Assembly (NCBI RefSeq): GCF_000346465.2
Contig: NC_034009.1
Coordinates: 34,203,251 to 34,267,250, forward strand
From: Prunus persica
Taxonomy: Eukaryota > Streptophyta > Magnoliopsida > Rosales > Rosaceae
Length of the DNA stretch: 64,000 nt
Direction: 5' to 3'
Position numbers and translations under genes: made by a program. A model generated the notes under the pieces. It was not told the DNA's origin and did no database searches. It saw only the letters and a program-made list of their open reading frames with translations. Position 1 is the stretch's first letter, and every line of letters begins with the position of its first letter. Shown piece by piece: positions 34,901-44,917 of this stretch.

Positions 34901-36627
34901 CCAACTTTATCTTCCTTAGACAACTCTTTGAATCCATGGTAGGCAACTTTCACATACTTATGCCGATCCATCTGCACAACCATAATTACAAATATTTCAC
35001 GCATAGATTCATGTAAACAAGAAAGAACAGAAATCCAACCTAACTTGGACTGACAAAAAACAAACATCAAAACACATAATCTGCAAAAAAATAATAATAA
35101 TAAATAAATCAACCGGATTACCTTCAAGATGTTTCCTCTTTTCTTATCCAGAACCAAGCCTCTGACCATATATGTCCAATCAAAGGACCAATCCAGCAAC
35201 TACATCAGGTAATTATTATTAATCAGCATACTAGGTATTGCTCATTCTAGAAAGGTAGTAAAAAAATGTTTGCTAAGTGTTTAAAAAAATGGCACATAAC
35301 AAAGAAAACATTACTGGGTTATTTGAAATATGAAACCAAAATGATTGAATATGTTAAATGTCAGCAACATCAATTTCTTCCTGAAACGGAAGGAACATAT
35401 GATAAAACAGACAAACCTCACGTGGGTATCCTAAATCATACACCAATTTCCGGATAGTTCCATCATATGCAAGAGACTCAAAGGTTTCAGGCTTGTATTG
35501 TGCCAATGTGTAATCCATATCAAACCCTACTGCAAGAATACTCTTCATATTCAACGATCTGTTGCAGAAGATCTGCTTTCTTATGTCAATTTTACATCCT
35601 CCTTGGGGAGATGACCATACACATGGCTGTTGACCACCATCACTGGAACCCATATGTGAAAAACGTGAAGAGTTGTCACCTCCTACAGCAGTCTCGTAGC
35701 CTTTTTCCATTGAATAGCTGGCATGCAATGGACTACTTCCTGACAAAGTTTAGCAGTAGAGCAAAATTTAGAGCTTCTAATGGTGACTGAGAATTATCAT
35801 ATTTGCATTTAACTAAATGAGGTACTACTATATTATAGATTATGACTAAATACAGTACTTACTTAGAAGGCGTCATACATAAAACATCATAGACATGCAA
35901 ACACTGTGAATGAAAGGGGCAGTTGCGATATTTCACAAGCTGTTGTGTGTTCAAGAATCAAAGTAAAGGAGAGTCCCCATTATCCCTCGTTCTTTACTTG
36001 ACCTATTTTGAAAACTTCCCAAACTAAAACTCGTTTTCTTTCTTACAGAAAATGAAGATAAATAAGAAAAAGAATAGACCCTATTTCCTATAATCAAAGA
36101 ACCCAGACATCTTACCTGAAGTGCCAAACAAAAGAGCAGCACAGTGCACCAGGCTAAGTTCCAACTCTAAGAATCCTCCAAGCTACGCTCCAAGAGACAC
36201 CTAAAAATCCAATTTCTCAATTAAAGAAAAGCTCTGTGCTCTCAGTACATACCCCCCACACAACACAACCCAGTACTTATAACCCTATCTACCTACTACT
36301 AACTCCCAAAAAGTTTCACGTCGACAACTAAGAAGCAAAAAACAACAATCAACCAAGAGCTTAACCACACCTCAAATTCACACTTATCAGTTACACAACT
36401 GGTTCAGCTCAGAACGAAACGAGAAAGAAAAAGGAAAAAGAGGTCATGAGCAAACACGAACCTACGGTATGAATGCCTTTTCTTTTTCCAGGAGAGCGGG
36501 AGCGATCTGATTTCCTGAGAATGGCGGAAGTGAAGCGAAAGGGGGGAGAGAGAGAGGAAGGGGAAGTGGAGAGGTCAGGTGAAAACAAAGCGAGGCAGAA
36601 GGAAGCGGGTTTCTTGGGAATTCGCAT
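31943..36627 (-). CDS. HAD-superfamily 5'-nucleotidase (purine type, subfamily IG)
   Basis: Exons (minus): 36627-36462, 35739-35417, 35199-35122, 34971-34751, 34676-34584, 34485-34402, 34249-34133, 33813-33704, 33606-33554, 33376-33323, 33179-33122, 32977-32901, 32801-32731, 32636-32576, 32470-32411, 32283-32221, 32065-31943. The protein is about 604 residues from 36627, or 538 from the internal Met at 35710. HAD motif I is AVGFDMDYTLAQY, motif II the FLVTNS region, and the Asp-rich motif is VLYVGDHIYGDIL. The family dephosphorylates purine mononucleotides such as IMP and GMP. The N-terminal 55 residues are Ser- and Arg-rich with few acids, like a transit peptide. A candidate cassette exon (36208-36118) carries stops in all frames and would force the 35710 start. 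The exon 33606 acceptor was chosen because the expected GSSSPR junction is out of frame by one base. Ends with HEFDIIPL. Confidence 0.9.
36118..36208 (-). other. candidate 5' cassette exon of 5'-nucleotidase gene
   Basis: Bounded by TTTTTAG/GTGTC and CACTTCAG/GTAAGA. It contains stops in every frame, so when included it can only be untranslated and would shift initiation to ATG 35710. When skipped, 36627-36462 joins 35739 in frame. Confidence 0.45.
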
Positions 36628-37100
36628 GATTGATTTAAATAGGCATTTGGGGAGAGGATGAGGAGTAAGTGAGAGAGAATCGGATTCGGGAATATTAGGG
36701 GAGATGCCAATGGCGATGGGATTAGGAAATTGCAGTGGAAGTGTTGGAGCAAGGAACATATGGAAGTTGGGATTATTATTCGCCCACTACATTGGGAAGT
36801 GAGGAAGAAAGAAGGGAATTAAATTCCTTGGGACGGGACGACGCTGAGTGAGAGAGCTGATGAGTTGGTTGTTTCCGTTTCAGTGATGTGAAACGGCGGT
36901 GGTGGGAGTGGTGGGAGTGGTGGGAAATTGTTCATGGATTAAGATGCTGTGCCACGTAATATTGGGGTGGAGAGAGAGAGAGAGAGAGGGAAACAGAAAA
37001 AGAGCGTGAGATAATGTTCTTTCTATTATTTTAATTTTTTTTTATTTATCCAAAATTGTTCCTTTTTGTTGTTTTTCCAAATTTCGTGACTATAAAATTA

Positions 37101-37497
37101 GAGCATCTATAATAAATTTCTTAAATCACTTTTTTAGACAAATTTTATGTAGGAATTGTAAAAATGCAACTCCAATCACGTTCTCTATCCACTTCCTAAA
37201 ATAGGGAGTCATCTAGAAGCTCCTAAATCTGAAGAGAAAGAAATGACTCACAACGGCTCCCTATAATTTAATGCTGCTTTATTTAATGAGTATTTCAAAT
37301 CTTTATTTAATGCTAACTATTTTATTTTTTATTTTTTAATAGAGATGGACCAATCAAAAAAGAGTTATAGCATTTATGACTCTCTAAATTATGAAGTATG
37401 GTTATAGTTGAAATTTTTTAGAGAGCTCTTAAAATAATTTTCTTATATTTTTAATTAAATTTTAACTAAGAAATAAAGAGTATCATTGTGGATGCTC
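37101..37497. mobile_element. PIF/Harbinger-like (Tourist-type) MITE
   Basis: 397-bp AT-rich element with terminal inverted repeats GAGCATCTATAAT and (revcomp of right end) GAGCATCCACAAT, flanked by the 3-bp duplication TTA on both sides (37098-37100, 37498-37500). The TWA target is typical of PIF/Harbinger. No ORF. It lies upstream of the 5'-nucleotidase promoter. Confidence 0.8.
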
Positions 37498-37499
37498 TT

Positions 37500-38520
37500 A
37501 GAATGAAAAAATGATACATAATAATTTAGGCAATTATTTTGACTAAATGTATGTATTGCCTCTTTTGCCTAAGGAGGGAGTAATAAGGAGATATCGGTCC
37601 AAGTATTTCTCAAACTACAACCAATTGTTTAACATTCATAAACTATAAATTACCTCTTTGAAGACGACTTCTTTGCTCATGATAGTTTTCTTATTTTAAG
37701 CATCCGAAAATTTATAATTACGTAACTTATAATTTTGCATATTCGAAGTTTAGGATTCATCATATTCTTTGCTTGTTAGGGAGTTGACAATCCAGGGTTA
37801 GCCAAGCAAGCAATAATGTCATTCGCGTTAGCCTAAAACATGTTTGGAAATCATCACGCTCCTTCAATGCTTCTTCCACATGCCAAACATAATTTATCAA
37901 TGCCATGTCTTTCGCTGAGTCTAAATACCTGGCAAGTATTGTCCCATTAGGAATGTAAAGACCATAACACGTCTTTTGTCGATGATGAAATACCCCTCCC
38001 TGACGAAGCCAGGGCACCAAAATCAACGAAAGTATCGAGGAAATGCTAAATAATACGATGGAGATTAGAGAATCCGTGAGAGTTGGAGGCTTGATAAATC
38101 AAATAAAGAGGTTGGGATGAGAAATTTGGACTAAAATAAGATAGATGAGAGTGAAGAACGTGAAAATGGAGATGTTAAGATGCACACCGTGATATGCGTT
38201 GATTTTATAAATTGGGTGGAGGAGGCGACCACACAAGAGAAAAGGAAAGTCAAATAAGAATTTAAGGTTAGAAGGTGATCTAAGAAATGGATTTAATTTA
38301 CCATAAATTTAGAAGAAAATAATAAGAGTATTTGTGCCAAGTTAAAATGAAATGAAATGCTATTATATATATATATATATTAATTTTCTTCTTCAATTTA
38401 GGCAAGTTATAAAGTCCACAAACCGGTACTTGTGCCGGTTATAAACTAATCACTTAATGAAATTTTATAGTATACTGAGTCAAAATTTCATTCATGTACA
38501 TTGATGAAAATGATATAGAA
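37500..38520. other. intergenic stretch
   Basis: No recognised gene. A minus-strand ORF of 88 codons (37760-38026, containing CYGLYIPNGTILARYLD) resembles nothing I can name; it may be a repeat-derived scrap. (AT)n at about 38364-38380. Confidence 0.4.
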
Positions 38521-40092
38521 GGAGAATTTAAATAAATACCACATAAATTTTTAGGCATTGTGCATATTTATCAGGTGAATTTTTAATTTATATTATTAAT
38601 TATCTTAACTTTATAATGTGTTATAATTTACCACATACGTCTAACTCCGTTAATATTTCCATTAAGTCAAGTCACATGTGTAATATAATTTAAAAACAAA
38701 CCAACCGAATTATCCAACGACCCCTTTCCACATTTCTCCTCCATTGTCCAGCAGCCAATGACAGACCCACCTCCTTTCGCCGGAAAAATTATTATAGGTG
38801 TTGCATATTGCACCTCAAGTCAACCTAGGAGGTGCGCTCTAGGTGTTTTAAGAAAAGCTTAAACGAAGTCCGTTTGTTGTTGCACTGCGTTGTGTTGTTG
38901 TGCAATGCCCTTGTTTTTTTATATTTAAATCCTTGCCAAAATTGCACATCGGCATACAAATTCCTAGGTCTGCCAACCCTCACCCTCCGCATATATATAT
39001 ATATATATACAATCTCCTTTTATTGAGGTATCTTTAAAATAAATTATTATTTTATTTTATTTAATGACAAGAATAGATGGTTTGATGGTTTCGCAATCCT
39101 TTCAACAAATAGATGGTTTGAATTATTATTTTATTTGATGACACCCTTTCAACAATCCAAACCATCTATTTTTTAAGTCTATATTCATAGATCATCCATG
39201 CAAAAAATTAGATGAATCAGAAATTATTTTGACATCCAATTGTATCATACAAAATCAATGAACAATGTGCTTCAAGAAAGTACTAAAATTTCAATAACTG
39301 AATTGAGTGGTCAAATAATATTGGATTCAAATGATTTTTTGTATAAATGATATTTGAATAATTATCTACAAAATAGATGGTTTGGATTGGTGAAAGACAT
39401 TATAGAGTGGTCATTACTACATTGATGAAGAACTTGGTAGCTCTCTCAAGGTATAAATATGTTGGTTGTATAAAAGAGTTTGGTTGTGATTAATAATCTT
39501 ACGTACTAATTTATTGAAGTCTAGGGATATAATAAAATTTTCAAAAAAAAAAACTCGTGCATGCATAACCATGTTAAAATTGAATTCGGTGGGGAGAGAG
39601 ATATGGAGTGGGGAGGGGGGATTGGGTTGCTGGGCAGTGGGGGAGAAAGGTGTTGGAACTTAGAAGGGATTGTGGAGGTCTCCGAATAATTTGTTTTGTT
39701 TTATTTTTGTTTTAAATTTATAATATAGTTATAGTGAATTGACAAAATTATTTTCAAAAAATATCATATACGACTTGATTTAACAATACTTATTTGAGCA
39801 TTTCATTGATTTGTCATACTTGAATTTATCTGAATACATAACAAGGGAAAAGGATCAAAGAAGTTTCGTTGCCCCCCATTTCCTACTACAATTTCGTTGT
39901 TTGTTCTTTCTCTTCGCCTGAGAATAATAAATTACCTTCAATGGGAGCTTACTGAAAATTTTAACGGAGTTAGTCATAGGTGGTTAATTGTAACACTTTA
40001 TAAAATTCAGATAATTAATAGTTAAATTTAAAAATTCAGATGATAACAATACACATAATTAAAAGTTCATATAGTGTTTATGTAAATTTCCC
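38521..40092. mobile_element. MULE with long terminal inverted repeats
   Basis: About 150-bp inverted repeats: 38521-38672 and 39948-40092. By eye they share GAATTTTTAAttTA, ATTAATTATCTnAAnTTTATAA, GTTAtAATTnACCAC and CTAACTCCGTTAA. The outer ends begin GGAGAATTTA and GGGAAATTTA. Flanking 9-mers GATATAGAA and TATATACAA agree at 7 of 9 places, fitting a decayed 9-bp Mutator target duplication. The interior has no transposase. Near 38700-38800 and 39590-39680 are subterminal, partly complementary CT/GA-rich segments. Non-autonomous. Confidence 0.72.
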
Positions 40093-40420
40093 TATATACA
40101 AATAAGAAATTTGATACCAATAACTATTCGGTCTAGTAACACCTAATCCTCCAGTTATTGAAATAATGGACACAATATTTTAAAAAAAAAAAAAAACGAA
40201 TTTTGGTGAATTTTTTAGAGCATCTCCAAGACTAGCTAAACCCATTTTTTTAATGACCCAATCTTATTTAAAAAATAATTAAATATGTAAAATTACTCAA
40301 CGTGCTGGATGGGTTTTACTAGAAATCTGGTGGGCATCACATAAAAAATGCACTCCACATCCACATGCGTCCAAAACTAAAACAATTGATTGATGCGTCA
40401 ACTCAGCTGTGGCTCCCATT

Positions 40421-40426
<6 letters not shown>

Positions 40427-40462
<36 letters not shown>
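40427..40462. repeat. (CT)n microsatellite
   Basis: About 17 CT units just upstream of the second copia element. Confidence 0.95.
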
Positions 40463-40463
<1 letters not shown>

Positions 40464-40605
40464 AGTAATTTTCACAAACAACCTGCACAGCGAGTCCACG
40501 TAGGACGACGCATACCCGCGAAACCATAACAAGGAAAACGTGCACGCCTACTCCCAAAAAACAAACAAATTCAAGCCCAACAGCTAACGCCTAAAATTAT
40601 CTTTT

Positions 40606-40865
40606 TGTTGTAAATGCATGAGTTGGTGGATGACCACCATACCTCTTAATATTCCACCGTTGGATTTTATGTAACCTATGCACTAAGTATTTGTAATTAA
40701 TGCTTGTGACCTATAGGTATATTGTAAATGATGGTATTCAATCTCCTATCTTGTAAGCCTACAAATAGGTGGTTCTACCAAAGATTTAGAAAGGAATAAA
40801 CATGGTGAAGCTTTATCTTTAGCATATCACTTCTCTCTACATTTTCTCCCTCTAGTTTTATAACA
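40606..40865 (+). repeat. 5' LTR of second copia element
   Basis: 260 bp. The TATA-like core reads CCTACAAATAGG here against CCTATAAATAGG in the 3' LTR, so the promoter LTR may be weakened. Confidence 0.93.
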
Positions 40866-41119
40866 CGTTATCAGCACGACATTGCTCTTGGTATGTTTTC
40901 TTTCTCTGAATTTTCTTTCTTCTTATATAAGCTAGAGTCATCACATGGTATAGAGTTTCTTTGTACTCACCATCAGACTTCATCATGCTTGTTTAAGAAA
41001 AAAAATTCTTATTCTTATTACACATGAATATAATGCCATGTTTTTGTTTTTATTTGTTTGTTTATTTAATTTTAAGTATGATCTTAATTATTATGATGAG
41101 TTTGAATTATACAAAAGAT

Positions 41120-41540
41120 CAGGGGCCCGAAGTTCCGTGATTCCCATCATATAACTAGATTAGGATATAGAGTCCTTTTGATTGAATCAGAACCTGAAGT
41201 TCTTTGATTCCAAATAATTGAGGGCGTGAAGTTCCGCGAATTTAAAGAGCACATAAGGACATAAAACTCCTCGATTTTGTATTAATCAAAATCAGAATTC
41301 CATGAGGCCTACATATGTCAAGAACTTGAACCAGAAGTTTCGAGTGCATATACATCGATTTGAGTATGAAGTTCAAAGCACAACTATTAATTCAATTTAT
41401 TTAGATCTACGTATTCGTACATGAAGTTTCGAATATATATTTATATGAACCTGAAGTTCATAGTTTTTCATGGATCTTAATACTATATATGAACTTGAAG
41501 TTCATTACTTATTTGTGCCTATATGAACCTGAATTGGTTG
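41120..41540 (+). repeat. degenerate GAACCTGAAGTTC motif array in copia leader
   Basis: At least eight loose copies of the near-palindrome GAACCTGAAGTTC or a variant (examples near 41128, 41190, 41226, 41325, 41368, 41430, 41448, 41493 and 41523), spaced about 20-70 bp. The same motif style fills the leader of the 174-6468 element. Confidence 0.65.
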
Positions 41541-42149
41541 AAAATCCAATTCTTAAACTTGTAGTTTTATCTACATATTGAATCCACATTAATATTGGAT
41601 TATCTTGGAATTTCATAATCTTTAATTGATTTATTTTATTCCTTGTTTATACCACTTTACTTATTTTATTATATTATATTTTATTTATGTTAGGTTATTA
41701 ATTAATTTCGTTTTACAATGGTAATGTTTTGTATTACCGCCCCAATATTGATAGCCAGAGGTGTCTATTGGAGAAACTTCCTACTTTCTTTTGTGGGTAG
41801 GAAGTTTATGATGTTATGAACCAAAAGTTCTTGAGGCTCCAATATTACACAACTATTATAGTTGAAGATTATGATGTCATGAACTAGAAGTTCATTGACC
41901 GAATAACTTTTATGTTGTGACATGACTATCTTGGCAATCCATGTCCCACAATGATGCATAAGATTTTTATAAATTTGTAAGGACATCGTTTAAAGACTCA
42001 AATTATTGTCTTGTCCAACAATATCATTACAAAGAACGCTCACAAATAAAAGCTGTCATAAGATCATCTCAGTCAAAAATTGACTTTGAGCCATCTTTCC
42101 TGAAATAATTCAAGGGGATATTTGTGAGCCTATACAACATCTAATTATG

Positions 42150-42790
42150 GATCACTTCACTAGTTTTACTGAATGTGCCTACTAAAATGGTCACATATTT
42201 GATAACGACTGTGAGTTTATTTTCCTACATTTTGAGACAATTTTCCCGCCGTTAGGGGGAGAAATGACAATTCCTAAAGAACGTCGTGAAATAGTGTTGA
42301 ATCAATCCGCTTTTGTCTCATCAAGATAATGCATATATAAGTTGTACATATGCTAACATGGATTGATATTCTCGTATCACAATCCATTAACATGGTGACT
42401 ATATATATAATGCATGCCTGAAGCATGTCAGAAATATAGGTTCTAAAAACTTAACTCCTCAGAAATGGAGATTATTTGAAAAATTCAAGCCCTATAAAAA
42501 ATAACGCTCTATAGGAGGTTATGATCCACATATTCTAAATAATTCATTGTAAAAGAGATGTTTGTCCCATAAGTGACAACATAAGCCCCTGAAGAGGCAT
42601 TGGTACCCCAAAGCAATGAGATGATTATAAATTATGCATGTGCATGCACATAAGAATTGTGGGATCACAAATTGATGATACATTTGGTTTATTAGTAGCT
42701 ACTACAATCATCAAGGGCTATGATTATATTAAATCATGTTTCATGAATGTCGACAAGTTAAGTGATTGGCCAAAAATGGAAATAGGCAAT
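42150..42790 (+). pseudogene. decayed copia integrase/pol segment
   Basis: A plus frame with ETIFPPLGGEMTIPKERRE and a following SAFVSSR matches the region between copia integrase and reverse transcriptase (family form FPxLGG...PEERRE). The following 400 bp align with the minus strand of 1740-2110. Stops interrupt it. Confidence 0.65.
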
Positions 42791-43607
42791 TCTATTTATC
42801 ACTAAATAAGAAGAGTTGGATATTGAACCTATAACTCAAACACCAAATTACAAATGTTCAGTATGAAGGTTACGAATTGGTGTTTGTGAAGTGAAATAAG
42901 ATCACTAATATGACATAAGGTTTCCTGGGAGAGACATGTGGTTTTAGTCTCCAATCTCATCGTAAATGCATTCACATTTCTATAAGTGCGGTTGTTACTT
43001 TAACGCAAAACTTATAGTATGTGTTAAATGCATATTTATTAAGACTATATGGTACATGAAAATCCTCAAAGATCATGAAATATTTGAGATATATCGGATG
43101 AAGCAACCTCTTGAAAGATATAAAGTACCACAATATTCTTAATTAAGAGTTAACACTAAGAGTTTGAGTATTTTGAATTCAAATTTGATATTGTTGTAAC
43201 ATATTCTAACTACTAAATTAGTTGTTGATACTCCTAAAGATTTCAATCATTTGAAAAGTGAAAAGCAGGTTGAATAGTGTGATAGATGATCATGTATGAA
43301 GACAATGTTGCTTGTATTGCTTAAATCAGAGAAGGAGAGATATTAATCAGGGGGAACATCCCAATTCTACTACATTCAAGGCAGATGCGCGTTGTACTCT
43401 TTTTCCCTTCGACTAGGTTTTTGTCCCACTGGGTTTTTCCTAGCAAGGTTTTAACGAGGCAATATAAGCTCATCCAACACCATATCAATGATTTAGAAGA
43501 AAGTTTTACTCTTTTTCCCTTCGCTTTGGTTTTGTCCCACTGGGTTTTCCAAGCAAGGTTTTTAATGAGGAAACAATGTCATTGTATGGTGGACATCCAA
43601 GGGGGAG

Positions 43608-43867
43608 TGTTGTAAATGCATGAGTTGGTGGATGACCACCATACCTCTTAATATTCCACCGTTGGATTTTATGTAACCTATGCACTAAGTATTTGTAATT
43701 AATGCTTGTAACCTATAGGTATATTGTAAATGATGGTATTCAATCTCCTATCTTGTAAGCCTATAAATAGGTGGTTCTACCAAAGATTTAGAAAGGAATA
43801 AACATGGTGAAGCTTTATCTTTAGCATATCACTTCTCTCTACATTTTCTCCCTCTAGTTTTATAACA
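43608..43867 (+). repeat. 3' LTR of second copia element
   Basis: 260 bp, with intact TATA-like CCTATAAATAGG. Preceded by the polypurine tract at about 43599-43607. Confidence 0.93.
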
Positions 43868-44086
43868 CTTTTTTATTTATTTAATTTATTGATTTTGTTC
43901 ACTATCACACTCAATGTGCAGCAACGACCAGTCGTATGTTTGAGACTTATATAAATTTTTTTAAAAAAAATAGGATCTTATTTTATCAATATCTATCTAT
44001 AGATTTCTATCCATATATCTATACAGTCCTGATCTTTTAGACTACAAAGGTCCAAGAGATTTGTGGTCACTCACTGTTGGATGTAA

Positions 44087-44344
44087 ATATATATATAAAG
44101 CAACAGGGAGAGAATGATGAAACATTCAAAATACTAGAAAATACCGTTGGTTAATGCAAATATTAAGAATTGGAATTATTAATTAAATGAGGGTAATAGG
44201 GTAAATTCACACTTTTTCATGTTAAAAAATTAAAATTAAAAGAAAAAATAGATAATAGATCATATTTTTATGGAACACAATTACCTATTATCTTTTTTAA
44301 ATCTAAAATAAATTTAAATTTTTTTTAAAAAAGCCTAAGGCTAG
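44087..44344 (+). mobile_element. Helitron-like short element, copy 1
   Basis: Starts near TATATATAAAGCAACAGGGAG and ends GCCTAAGG-CTAG before T, a Helitron-type 3' end. Internal signature GAAACATTCAAAATAC, TTATTAATTAAATGAGG and ACCTATTATCT recurs in all copies. It lies directly next to copy 2, head to tail. Confidence 0.62.
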
Positions 44345-44633
44345 TATATATATAGCAAAAGGCAAAGAATAGTAAAACATTCAAAATACCAAAAAATGCC
44401 ATTGGTTAATGCAAACATTAAGAATTGAAATTATTAATTAAATGAGGATAATATGATAAATTGAAACTTTTCATATTTAAAAAAAGTAAAATTAAAAGAA
44501 AAATCATATAATGGATACTATGTTTATGGAACACAACTACCTATTATCTGTTTTAATTCTAAAATAAAATTATTTTTTTTTTATAAAAAAAACCTCTCCT
44601 AAGCAGGCACGGAAACGCTTGCAAAAAGGCTAG
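44345..44633 (+). mobile_element. Helitron-like short element, copy 2
   Basis: Same internal signature as copy 1. The 3' end has an imperfect hairpin (AGCAGGCACGG..AACGCTTGC) followed by CTAG and T. Tandem arrangement is common for short Helitrons. Confidence 0.62.
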
Positions 44634-44917
44634 TGAGAATAATTGAGCTGAAAAAACATTTTTTGTATTTATTTATAAAATTTACATAGGGGACGAAAAG
44701 CCCAAGACCAACTAAGCCTAAATGTTTCTAGCCCAGTAAACTTAAAACTCCCCTTGAAGCCCATTTACAATACAAATAAAGTGGATTATTTTTAATTAAT
44801 TTGTTCTGGCTAATAGTATCCCGCCACGTCAGAAGTGCAAAACGTCTAGTTGTATAGCGCGCTGACTCACCCTCGCCATACGTCGTCACAAAAGTAAGAA
44901 ACCGAAACGCGAGAACT

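Larger units (their letters stand above)
40606..43867 (+). mobile_element. Copia LTR retrotransposon, internally decayed
   Basis: 260-bp LTRs at 40606-40865 and 43608-43867 start TGTTGTAAATGC and end TTATAACA. The 5-bp target duplication CTTTT is present on both sides (40601-40605, 43868-43872). The primer-binding-type CGTTATCAGCACGAC follows the 5' LTR directly, and a polypurine tract CAAGGGGGAG precedes the 3' LTR. The LTRs differ at about two sites, so it is young. The interior is related to the 174-6468 element but with different LTRs. It keeps a recognisable integrase-end piece (FPPLGGEMTIPKERREI at about 42245-42295) but no complete ORF, so it is non-autonomous. Confidence 0.92.

Noticed and set aside
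37760..38026. 88-codon minus-strand ORF with TRMTLLLAWLTLDCQL
   Set aside because: I thought of a transposon or F-box scrap but could match it to no family, and it has no flanking exons. Mentioned only in the intergenic note.
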